Below, piece after piece: positions 54,978 to 62,872 of a stretch of DNA of 64,000 nt; position 1 is the stretch's first letter; each line of letters begins with the position of its first letter. The notes below the pieces were generated by a model. It was given only the letters and a program-made list of their open reading frames with translations, ran no database searches and was not told the origin of the DNA. Made by a program: the position numbers and the translations under genes. Source of the DNA: JAEINY01 sp942490535 (GTDB taxonomy: Bacteria > Bacteroidota > Bacteroidia > Bacteroidales > Marinilabiliaceae); assembly GCA_942490535.1 (NCBI GenBank), contig CALNXQ010000004.1, positions 806,001 through 870,000 of the forward strand, written 5' to 3'.

Positions 54978-55711
54978 AAAAACTCTATTTTGCATTGCTG
55001 GGCATCGCGTTCACAGCTTGTGCCGAGCTGACCACGCTCATGGAAACCTATGACATTGATTTACCACTCACTGAATATGAAGTATCCAGCGGCCTCAAAG
55101 AAGCATTGCGCGTTGGTACCGATTCTGCAGCGACCCGCTTGGGAGCCTTAAATGGGTATTATGGAGATGAGTTGGTAAAAATTTTACTTCCTGAGGAAGC
55201 CAACATCATTGTTGATAATATATCCAGAATACCGGGGGGAAATAAATTGGTGGAAGATGTGGTAATGCGCATCAATCGCGCAGCTGAAGATGCTGCCAAA
55301 GAAGCTGGGCCTGTGTTTTGGGGAGCCATTAAAAACATGACAATCAGTGATGCTTTTGCCATCCTTAATGGCAGTGAAAAAGCCGCCACCGATTACCTAC
55401 ATAAACAAACCTATGATAACTTGTTTAAACTCTATAATCCCAAAATTCAAACATCTTTGGACAAAGAGATTGTGGCTGGTATTTCTACCAATGAATCCTG
55501 GGAATCATTAACCGGGAAATGGAATAGGATAGCTGAATCACCTTTGGGGCAGTTTGCCGATTTAGAAGCTGTCAAAACCGACCTGGATGCGTACCTGACC
55601 GAAAAAGCGTTGGATGGTTTGTTCGTAAAAATAGCGCAACAAGAAAAACTGATTCGTGAAGATCCGATGGCCCGCGTCAATGATATTCTGAAGCGGGTAT
55701 TTGGGAGTTAA
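54974..55711 (+). CDS. DUF4197 domain lipoprotein
   Basis: A 245-residue secreted protein. The signal sequence (MKKLYFALLGIAFTAC) ends in a lipobox-like Cys16. The rest is helical and matches DUF4197: VSSGLKEALRVGTDSAATRLGALNGYYGDELVKILLPEEA, then FWGAIKNMTISDAFAILNGSEKAATDYLHKQTY. Function unknown. Its ATG overlaps the YgiQ stop by four bases. Confidence 0.9.
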   Translation: MKKLYFALLGIAFTACAELTTLMETYDIDLPLTEYEVSSGLKEALRVGTDSAATRLGALNGYYGDELVKILLPEEANIIVDNISRIPGGNKLVEDVVMRINRAAEDAAKEAGPVFWGAIKNMTISDAFAILNGSEKAATDYLHKQTYDNLFKLYNPKIQTSLDKEIVAGISTNESWESLTGKWNRIAESPLGQFADLEAVKTDLDAYLTEKALDGLFVKIAQQEKLIREDPMARVNDILKRVFGS

Positions 55712-55724
55712 CGAAAAATATAAC

Positions 55725-55765
55725 ACAGACCTTAAGGCTTTAAAAACCTTAAGGTCGCCTCTGTT
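55725..55765. terminator. Bidirectional terminator between DUF4197 and TIGR01212 genes
   Basis: GACCTTAAGG and CCTTAAGGTC are ten-base perfect arms around an A/T-rich loop of about nine bases, between two converging genes. Confidence 0.75.
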
Positions 55766-56696
55766 AGTATAACCTTCCCTGCCAGGTATCCCGTTCCTTC
55801 ATGCGTTTCTCCACACGTCCCACAAACTCAAAGTTTTTCAATCCCCATCTAGGGGCAATCAACAAATCATGAGGGGCCTGGCTTATGAAACGCTCCATTA
55901 CAATTGCTGGATTGAGCACCTCCAGAAAATCAACGACTAACTCAACAAATTCGTCGCATTCATAGAGTTTAAAATAGTCTGGTGAAGTCTCATACATGTG
56001 TTCGAACTGACTGCCTTTCACAATTTGCAATTGATGTAATTTCAGAAAATTGATGGGTAATTTGGAAACCACATGGGCATGATTAATCAACTCCTGACGG
56101 TCTTCCCCGGGTAATCCCAATATTAAATGGAGGCCAACAGGAATCCCACGTTCAGCAATGCGCTGAGTAGCATCAATCGTTTCAATGAAAGAATGTCCCC
56201 GATTAACCAGCTGCAGTGTTTTATCAAGCGTAGACTCGGCTCCCAATTCAATAGCGACATAATACTTATCTTGCCAACGAGCCAGGTGTTCCAATAAATC
56301 ATCTGAGACACAGTCAGGGCGGGTTCCCAATACGATCCCTTGAACTTTAGGATGATCCAAGGCCTCTTGGTATTTATCCAACAATGCTTTTGTCTCCCCA
56401 TAGGTATTGCTATAGGCCTGAAAGTAGGCTAAATATTGCTGAGTTTGATATTTGGGTCTGAAAAAAGAAACGCCCTTTTCAATCTGGCCGACAATGCTTA
56501 ATTCGGGGCCACAATAGGCTGGATTAAAGGTACTGTTGTTACAAAAAGCACAGCCTCCCTCTCCTTTTGTACCATCTCTATTTGGACAAGTAAAACCAGC
56601 ATTAACCGATACTTTTTGCACCCGTTCGCCAAAGGTGCGTTTGATGTACGTACTATAATCGTTATATCTTTTATCGTGTCCCCAGGGATATTCCAT
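55764..56696 (-). CDS. TIGR01212 family radical SAM protein
   Basis: A 310-residue enzyme. VSVNAGFTCPNRDGTKGEGGCAFCNNSTF near residue 24-52 carries the family's CxxxxxxxxxCxxC-like cluster motif. The rest follows the elongator-like radical SAM plan (LGTRPDCVSDDLLEHLARW, IELGAESTLDKTLQLVNRGH). In some bacteria relatives act on tRNA or metalloprotein partners; the reaction is not known here. Starts with an ATG after an A-rich leader. Confidence 0.93.
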   Translation of the reverse strand: MEYPWGHDKRYNDYSTYIKRTFGERVQKVSVNAGFTCPNRDGTKGEGGCAFCNNSTFNPAYCGPELSIVGQIEKGVSFFRPKYQTQQYLAYFQAYSNTYGETKALLDKYQEALDHPKVQGIVLGTRPDCVSDDLLEHLARWQDKYYVAIELGAESTLDKTLQLVNRGHSFIETIDATQRIAERGIPVGLHLILGLPGEDRQELINHAHVVSKLPINFLKLHQLQIVKGSQFEHMYETSPDYFKLYECDEFVELVVDFLEVLNPAIVMERFISQAPHDLLIAPRWGLKNFEFVGRVEKRMKERDTWQGRLY

Positions 56697-56794
56697 TGTT
56701 CTTAGTTTTCGCGGGGCAAAGATAAAAACTCTGTGGAAAGAAGCGTGTTTTAGGTTAAATGTTTGCCAAAATGTACTTTAAAAGAAAAGCCATA

Positions 56795-57502
56795 CTAAAA
56801 ATCATAACCATCAAATCGCTTCATTGCAATATGAAACGCCTTAGATAATTGAAGATGGATGAATTCATCTTCAGCATATTTTTGATTCATTTCAAACTCA
56901 AGGCCTACATATTTATCCACTTCCAATTTTCGAAAATAAGCCACATGACCATCCGTTTTGCCCAGGTATGGATAATTAAAACGCGTTCGAAAGCCAGGAA
57001 TCTGTTTTTTAATTTCATCCTTCCATATTTTTGCAAAAGCGGCTTCCAGGGGACGTCCCGGATGATACAAAATGCCAAAATCGGTATGCCGCACTTCTCC
57101 GCTTAATACAGGAGTAAAAGAATGCACCGAAACATGCACTACTTTTTCCTGTTGGCTCCATAACGCCTCTACTTCCCTGGCAAACTGAAGCCGAAAGGGA
57201 TGGTAATACCCGACTAAAATCTCCTTTCGGACCACAGGCGGTAATGGTTTGGTAAACTCTGAAAGGAGGCTTCTCCGATGTAGCGACCGGTTTAAATCAA
57301 CAAGCAACCTGGATACCGTAGCACACTGACTATAGGTGATTTGATCATTTTTAAAACAACTGAACAACTCCAGGGCTCCAAGGTCATATCCCCGGTGTGT
57401 TTTCAAGATCTCTTGCGCACCATGAAAAAATGGCGCATATTGAGAGGGAATTTGATTTCCCCCATGTTCACAACTCAACAGATACTTAAATGGCCGATTC
57501 AT
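56795..57502 (-). CDS. N-formylglutamate amidohydrolase family protein
   Basis: A 235-residue zinc hydrolase. SCEHGGNQIP near residue 10 and VHVSVHSFTPVL near 120 match the family metal site; HRGYDLGALEL follows. Family members hydrolyse formylglutamate or related amides. Here it is the last gene of a four-gene operon and its start overlaps the GCS2 gene's end by 17 bases, so its natural substrate is probably the operon's product and not histidine catabolites. Confidence 0.88.
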   Translation of the reverse strand: MNRPFKYLLSCEHGGNQIPSQYAPFFHGAQEILKTHRGYDLGALELFSCFKNDQITYSQCATVSRLLVDLNRSLHRRSLLSEFTKPLPPVVRKEILVGYYHPFRLQFAREVEALWSQQEKVVHVSVHSFTPVLSGEVRHTDFGILYHPGRPLEAAFAKIWKDEIKKQIPGFRTRFNYPYLGKTDGHVAYFRKLEVDKYVGLEFEMNQKYAEDEFIHLQLSKAFHIAMKRFDGYDF

Positions 57503-58730
57503 ATCTAAACATTTGATTGCCTTTCAACGCATCAATTAGCTGTTCATATACTACCTTCAAGCGATCCTTTGAGGTATCAGAACCGATAGCTCGCAGTATT
57601 CGGGTGGCCAGCGTTCCTTCCCGTAAAATCATTTCAATAACCAATTGATCAGCATGCGGTAAGCGTGCCTTTACAGCATTAAAAATGACTTGCCAGATGG
57701 CTCCCGCCTTGACCTCCGGCTCTGCTATTCCCCACAAGCGAAGGTAATTTGTGTCCGTTACCAAAGCCGCTTCTCCATTTTTAATAACAGCCAGAAATAC
57801 AGCTGACAACTGATTTGTTTCAAATGCATCAGCCGATATTAACAATTGTTTTTTCGTTTGAATTAGCCACTTTAGTGTTTCAATGATGAATTGGGCAATA
57901 GCTATATCCACCAGGGGCGACTCCTGCAAATCAAGCACGCGGATTTCAATGGCTCCCCGGTCAAATCGGGCAATGGCACCACGGCTGTTTAAAAAGTGCT
58001 TGTCTAATATCCCTTCGCTATCAAAGGGTTTAATATCCCGGATGATGGGATCGAATACTACCCTCCGATACTGCTGATGCGAATACACAGCCTCCGGAAT
58101 AATACTGCCGGCAATGGAGGGAATCTGCTTTTGATTATGCCGATAAGTTTCCATCCGTGCATCCAAATAGCCGGTCACTTTTCCATCCAAAACAGGAGTA
58201 CTGGCCGATAAGGCTGGCATAATGGGCATCAACACCCGAATGGCGGCATGCAACAAACCAAATTCCTCATCATTGGCAAAGGGCAAATTAATGTGCATAC
58301 TTTGCAGGTTAGACCATCCGTGCCCGCGACAATCAAAAATGCGATTATACAAGCTGTATATTTCATTATGCTCGTGAGGCCATATTCGGGTTTCATTAAA
58401 TGGATTCATCCAGGGATGAGCACCCGTTGGCATCAAAATGGCATTATGAGGTTCCAGAAGTTGGTTGATTTGCTTTATGTTCTCATGAAACTGTTCCGAT
58501 AATCCTTGTAAGCTATTTACCGGTCCATTGGTTTTTAGCTCCACCACATGGGTTACTAACTCATTGGACCAGGCAATAGCACCATTTTCAAAATCAGCAG
58601 TTATTTCACCGCTGACTTTTTTCAATAGCTCATCACAAATGGGGACAATATTCAAGGATTGCCGATCAACAATCATGTATTCCAGTTCAATACCTGTAAC
58701 TTGAAACAATGAATAAGCAGGTTTGCTCAT
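57486..58730 (-). CDS. Glutamate-cysteine ligase family 2 (GCS2/YbdK-like carboxylate-amine ligase)
   Basis: A 414-residue ATP-dependent ligase. GIELEYMIVDRQSL near residue 13, QSMHINLPFA near 143, and the RGAIEIRVLDLQESPLVD stretch near 257 match the GCS2 family, which joins glutamate or similar acids to amines. It overlaps both neighbours (four and 17 bases), so it is co-translated with the RimK-like ligase. The acceptor amine is unknown. Confidence 0.88.
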   Translation of the reverse strand: MSKPAYSLFQVTGIELEYMIVDRQSLNIVPICDELLKKVSGEITADFENGAIAWSNELVTHVVELKTNGPVNSLQGLSEQFHENIKQINQLLEPHNAILMPTGAHPWMNPFNETRIWPHEHNEIYSLYNRIFDCRGHGWSNLQSMHINLPFANDEEFGLLHAAIRVLMPIMPALSASTPVLDGKVTGYLDARMETYRHNQKQIPSIAGSIIPEAVYSHQQYRRVVFDPIIRDIKPFDSEGILDKHFLNSRGAIARFDRGAIEIRVLDLQESPLVDIAIAQFIIETLKWLIQTKKQLLISADAFETNQLSAVFLAVIKNGEAALVTDTNYLRLWGIAEPEVKAGAIWQVIFNAVKARLPHADQLVIEMILREGTLATRILRAIGSDTSKDRLKVVYEQLIDALKGNQMFRYESAI

Positions 58731-60178
58731 ACAGTTGATATTTGCGAAATTAAATAGGAAATGATCTTATCATACAGCTGATCTTTTAACGAGAGATCTT
58801 CCACATCCGCATCCACATTTGGATTATCATTAATTTCGATGATATAAGACTGTCCATTGATCTCTTTTATGTCTACACCAAATAACCCATTACCAATTAA
58901 GCGTGTTGCTTTGAGGGCCTGTTCAGCAATGAATCCCGGGATATCTTCAACTGGTACATTCTCGAACCCACCCGACACATCGGCTGCATTTTCACTACTC
59001 CAATTGTAAATCTGCCAATGGTCTTTAGCCATGTAATATTTACACCCAAAAATGATCTCATTATTGAGAATCCCGATGCGCCAGTCAAAATCCGTTGGCA
59101 TGAATGCTTGGACCAATAATAAATCAGATTGCTTCAACATGAGTTTTGATTTTTCCATCAATTCCTCATGGCTCTCCACCTTTTCCACACCCATTGAAAA
59201 TGATGAATCCGGTAACTTTAGCACACACGGAAACCCAATTTCCTGCTCCACCATTTTCAGGTTACGAGTACTTACAATAGCCGTTTTGGGGATGGGAATT
59301 TTTGCTACGTTAAGCACTTCCGTCAAATACACTTTATTGGCACATTTTAAAATAGCCTCCGGGGTATCCAGAACAGCCAATCCTTCAGCTTGGGCGCGTC
59401 GGGCAAAGCGATAGGTATAATGATTCACCGAAGTGGTTTCGCGAATAAACAAGGCATCGTACTCATTTAATCGGTTGTAATCGTCGCGTGTAATAAAATC
59501 GACATAACACCCCAAACGCTTGGCCGCCTGCTCAAATTTCACCAAAGCTTCCTGGTCAGATGGAGGGGCCTTTTCATCCGGATTCACCAGAATGGCCAGA
59601 TCATAGAGATACTTCTCATCCTTAGGTTTATTATACCTTTTTTGACCAAAATATTTCTGGGCAAACTCATTCACATACGGAAAGTGATGTTCAGGTATTT
59701 CTTTAAACGGAATGGGGCGAACAGATTTTAACTCCCACTTTTTACCTTTTACAAAGCGGGCTCTGATAAAGGGTGCCTGAAATAGCTTTTGTAACTCATG
59801 GGCTAACTTATTGTAATGTTTGGCCACATTTCGGCCAAAATAGATACTCAAAACAAATTCCTCCCCCTTCAGTGGCTTCAAACTCTTTTGAATAAGTGCA
59901 TCCAACTCCTCTGAAACCGTTTTAATGATCGTGCTACCCTTCAGGTCTAAAATGTTCTTGACCGATGGAATTACTTTTTGGCCACGCGCTTCAGCAAGTA
60001 GAGAGACGTAATAGCCTTTGGTTTGATAAGCATAGTCATTACACAAGTTAAATACCCGTACATTTTTACTTTTTCCAAATTCGGGTTGTTCGATGTATTG
60101 AACTGACGAAATAATCTCTAGATCACCTGATTCCAACTTCCAACTAGTTGGATTATTCACAACAATAATTTTTCTCAT
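58727..60178 (-). CDS. RimK-like ATP-grasp ligase with N-terminal RLAN-type domain
   Basis: A 483-residue protein. The N-terminal 150 residues form the domain found ahead of RimK-like ATP-grasp modules; the ATP-grasp fold follows (about 200-480): TPEAILKCANKVYLTEVLNVAKIPIPKTAI, CVLKLPDSSFSMGVEKV and DIKEINGQSYIIEINDNPNVD. It couples amino acids, usually glutamate, with ATP. The start overlaps the C39 peptidase stop by four bases. Confidence 0.9.
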   Translation of the reverse strand: MRKIIVVNNPTSWKLESGDLEIISSVQYIEQPEFGKSKNVRVFNLCNDYAYQTKGYYVSLLAEARGQKVIPSVKNILDLKGSTIIKTVSEELDALIQKSLKPLKGEEFVLSIYFGRNVAKHYNKLAHELQKLFQAPFIRARFVKGKKWELKSVRPIPFKEIPEHHFPYVNEFAQKYFGQKRYNKPKDEKYLYDLAILVNPDEKAPPSDQEALVKFEQAAKRLGCYVDFITRDDYNRLNEYDALFIRETTSVNHYTYRFARRAQAEGLAVLDTPEAILKCANKVYLTEVLNVAKIPIPKTAIVSTRNLKMVEQEIGFPCVLKLPDSSFSMGVEKVESHEELMEKSKLMLKQSDLLLVQAFMPTDFDWRIGILNNEIIFGCKYYMAKDHWQIYNWSSENAADVSGGFENVPVEDIPGFIAEQALKATRLIGNGLFGVDIKEINGQSYIIEINDNPNVDADVEDLSLKDQLYDKIISYLISQISTV

Positions 60179-60888
60179 TTCTTTTTTTGAGAAGTAATAA
60201 TCAATAAATTAGCATCATATGTTACAATGCCGAGCATAATGGCATTTATCAAACGTCGCACCTCCACTTCGTAGTAATGACTATTGCTGAGTGGATTTCC
60301 TTTATAGGGATCGGCTACAAAAACCTTCGCATTTTCCATCCCACATAACACCACAAAATGGCCCATGGGTTCTCCTTTGAGGTCATTAAATACGGATTGG
60401 TTTTTGGAATTGGTATATTCGCGCATCGAACCATACAGATAGGTAGCACTTAACCCTACTAATACCGGAACATTTTTCTCAAAATAATGATTCAGTAGAG
60501 CCGGGGTCAGATCATCAAAATTCAATTGCCCGCCCTTTTTCAAGTAATGTTGAAAAGCGCGCGTCTCCTCCTTAAACTTAATTCCCTTTTTGTATTTCAA
60601 CTGAGCTTCCAACTTATCAATAATCACTTCATTGGATAAATTGGCCCAGCTTGGATCCAGCAACTTCAGATTATAGGAATGCACAGTCGCCTGGAAACCA
60701 CGGGATATTGCATCTAAACCCAGCATTACGGCTAATGTACCGCCATCCTCCAGGAAACGGACTGATTGGATGACTTCATCCAATTCAACCGGACAGTTGA
60801 AATACCGGTAAACGGCATGAAGAGACGTTGGGCCGCAAGTGGTGTCATCCGGTTGCGGCAGCATTTGAAGATTATTTAAAAGTTTCAT
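60175..60888 (-). CDS. C39-like cysteine peptidase
   Basis: A 237-residue protein. PQPDDTTCGPTS places the catalytic Cys at residue 18; MGHFVVLCGM near 177 holds the His and ADPYKG near 192 the Asp. No signal peptide and no membrane part, so it is not the leader peptidase of an ABC exporter. In other bacteria this type sits with RimK-like ligases, sometimes fused to a GNAT domain; here the GNAT part is missing. It is the first gene of the operon. Confidence 0.87.
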   Translation of the reverse strand: MKLLNNLQMLPQPDDTTCGPTSLHAVYRYFNCPVELDEVIQSVRFLEDGGTLAVMLGLDAISRGFQATVHSYNLKLLDPSWANLSNEVIIDKLEAQLKYKKGIKFKEETRAFQHYLKKGGQLNFDDLTPALLNHYFEKNVPVLVGLSATYLYGSMREYTNSKNQSVFNDLKGEPMGHFVVLCGMENAKVFVADPYKGNPLSNSHYYEVEVRRLINAIMLGIVTYDANLLIITSQKKK

Positions 60889-61074
60889 CGAAACCTGGTA
60901 TCATGTTGTTCCTTTTTAATCTCTAAACAGCAATATAACGTTTCATTAAACAAATATCAATCACAAGGATAGACACCCTTTTCTGAGTTCGATATTTTTC
61001 TGTAATTTGTGCTGTAAATGAACAACTTTTTTTGATCCGTTGATCTCCGAAATATTAAAATGTCATAAAATAGT

Positions 61075-61743
61075 TTATTCTTTTTTCAGCAGAGAAATCA
61101 ACCCTTTTCTATCCACTATTTTAACACTTTTTCCCTTGGCGCAAATAAACCCTTCATGGTGTAAATCACGCATGGTTCGCCCCAATGAGGGACGCGTGAC
61201 ACCAAACATATTGGCCAACTCTTCCTGGCTCTTGGACAAGATTATTTCGCCATCCAAGGGGCCGGCTAATTGGAGCAGATAATGTGCCAGTTTTCCCCGA
61301 ATGGTTTGAAAGGATAAGAATCGAATTTTATCCGAAAGAAACTGAGCACGGTTGGAAATGATATTCATAAAATTATTCAGAAATGGCACACTTCGTTGCA
61401 ACAGCAATATCATCGATTCTTTGGGCAAATTAAATATTTCCACTTCATTATTGGCTATAATATTCACCGGACACGTATTATTTTGCCCAAAAATAAAGGC
61501 GATGGCCAATGGCTTGGGAGGTTCAATATCTTCAATTTTAATCGACTTACCGGAAAAGTCCATCATCTCTCCCTTCACGCTCCCTTTCAACATGATCATG
61601 AGCGATTGACAGGTATCCCCACTTTGGGCGATCAGTTGTCCTTTGGTATATTTTTTAATCTGATACGGTAAGTCTCTTAATAGCTTAGTCAATTCATCGG
61701 GAGTCACTCCTTTAAACAGGGGACATTTCGAAAGCACTTCCAT
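61075..61743 (-). CDS. Crp/Fnr family regulator, HcpR-like
   Basis: A 222-residue transcription factor: an N-terminal cyclic-nucleotide-binding-like domain (about 15-130) and a C-terminal winged helix with LANMFGVTRPSLGRTMRDLHHEGF near residues 170-195. It lacks the N-terminal Cys set of Fnr. It is divergent from a ferredoxin-hcp operon with a palindromic site between them, the standard setting of HcpR, which responds to nitric oxide. The start is the ATG at 61743 (MEVLSKCPLFKG). The specific signal is inferred. Confidence 0.88.
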   Translation of the reverse strand: MEVLSKCPLFKGVTPDELTKLLRDLPYQIKKYTKGQLIAQSGDTCQSLMIMLKGSVKGEMMDFSGKSIKIEDIEPPKPLAIAFIFGQNNTCPVNIIANNEVEIFNLPKESMILLLQRSVPFLNNFMNIISNRAQFLSDKIRFLSFQTIRGKLAHYLLQLAGPLDGEIILSKSQEELANMFGVTRPSLGRTMRDLHHEGFICAKGKSVKIVDRKGLISLLKKE

Positions 61744-61785
61744 ATTTAGGTAATTTTGCACCAAATTAAGAATTATTTTCGTTTT

Positions 61786-61801
61786 TGTAACATTTGTTAC
61801 A
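61786..61801. promoter_or_regulatory. Crp/Fnr-type operator of the hcp operon
   Basis: TGTAAC-ATTT-GTTACA is a perfect six-base palindrome with a four-base spacer. It is centred at 61793.5, about 42 bases before the start expected from the -7 box at 61823-61830, the class II activator position. It is also 43 bases from the regulator's ATG, so it may autoregulate. Confidence 0.8.
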
Positions 61802-61822
61802 ACTCTCCTGCACCAACTCCCT

Positions 61823-61830
61823 TACTTTTG
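61823..61830 (+). promoter_or_regulatory. -7 box of the ferredoxin-hcp promoter
   Basis: TACTTTTG matches TANNTTTG. No -33 TTTG is present at 19-20 bases upstream, as is usual for promoters that depend on an activator. Confidence 0.65.
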
Positions 61831-61872
61831 CTCATGTTAAAACGAACGAAACAACTATTAAAGATACATCAC

Positions 61873-62814
61873 ATGGAACGAGAAATTGTAAAAATAGATG
61901 AGGATTTGTGCAACGGATGCGGTGTTTGCATTCCTTCTTGTCACGAGGGAGCCTTACAAATCATTGATGGAAAAGCCCGATTGATCTCCGACCTGATGTG
62001 CGACGGCTTAGGTGCTTGTTTGAACCATTGTCCGCAAGACGCCATGACCATTGAAAAGCGTGAGGCGGAACCTTATGACGAAGTAAAAGTCATTACGCTC
62101 ATGGTGGAAAAAGGGAAAAACACGGTGGTGGCTCACTTAAAGCACTTGAAAGATCACAATGAAACAGTCTTTTTAAAGCAAGCGGTGCAGTATTTGAAAG
62201 AAAATCAAGATAGCATTGAGTTTAGCATCGACAAGGTGATCCGGGAAGTACATAAACCAAAAGTATCTATCATGAGTAACCCGCAAGGTGTAGGATGTCC
62301 GGGGTCACAACCCAAAACCATTGAACGACCAACAGTCATGACACCAATGGGTGGTTGCCCGGGCTCTCAGGCACGCACCATTGATCGCGTGGATGCTAAC
62401 CAATCTGAAACTACAGGAAATGGTGATGCACCTTCTGAGTTACGTCAATGGCCGGTACAGATGCACCTGGTGAATCCAATGGCGCCCTATTTCAGAGATG
62501 CAGATATGGTTTTAGCCGCCGACTGTGTAGCTTTTGCAATGGGTAATTTTCATAGTAAGTTTCTGAAAGGACGCAGCTTGGGCATTGCCTGCCCCAAACT
62601 GGACAATGGACAGGAAACCTACGTACAGAAACTAATCCAATTGATTGACCATGCTAAAATCAATACCCTGACAGTTGCCATTATGCAAGTACCTTGTTGT
62701 GGCGGTTTGCTACAAACAGCAAAAATGGCTGTGGCGCAAGCTTCACGAAAAATCCCATTGAAATTGGCAGTCGTCTCCATCGAAGGCGAAATTTTAAAAG
62801 AAGAGTGGATTTAA
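61873..62814 (+). CDS. Ferredoxin-type 4Fe-4S protein of the hcp operon
   Basis: A 313-residue protein. A first ferredoxin motif CxxCxxCxxxC spans Cys13, 16, 19 and 23. The second, at Cys43-x5-Cys49-x3-Cys53, has Leu46 where the usual second Cys would be. GCPGSQ occurs twice, about 25-30 residues apart, in the linker (near 140 and 166). The C-terminal half has the pattern of a larger domain with conserved Cys (VPCCGGLL, LAADCVAFAMG). It probably supplies electrons to Hcp, 58 bases downstream. I start at the ATG at 61873 (MEREIVKID), after the promoter; the longer frame would begin inside the operator region. Confidence 0.88.
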   Translation: MEREIVKIDEDLCNGCGVCIPSCHEGALQIIDGKARLISDLMCDGLGACLNHCPQDAMTIEKREAEPYDEVKVITLMVEKGKNTVVAHLKHLKDHNETVFLKQAVQYLKENQDSIEFSIDKVIREVHKPKVSIMSNPQGVGCPGSQPKTIERPTVMTPMGGCPGSQARTIDRVDANQSETTGNGDAPSELRQWPVQMHLVNPMAPYFRDADMVLAADCVAFAMGNFHSKFLKGRSLGIACPKLDNGQETYVQKLIQLIDHAKINTLTVAIMQVPCCGGLLQTAKMAVAQASRKIPLKLAVVSIEGEILKEEWI

Positions 62815-62872
62815 TGAAATAATGCGATTAACTTACTATCAACAATTTAAACACTTAATAAAACCAATAACC

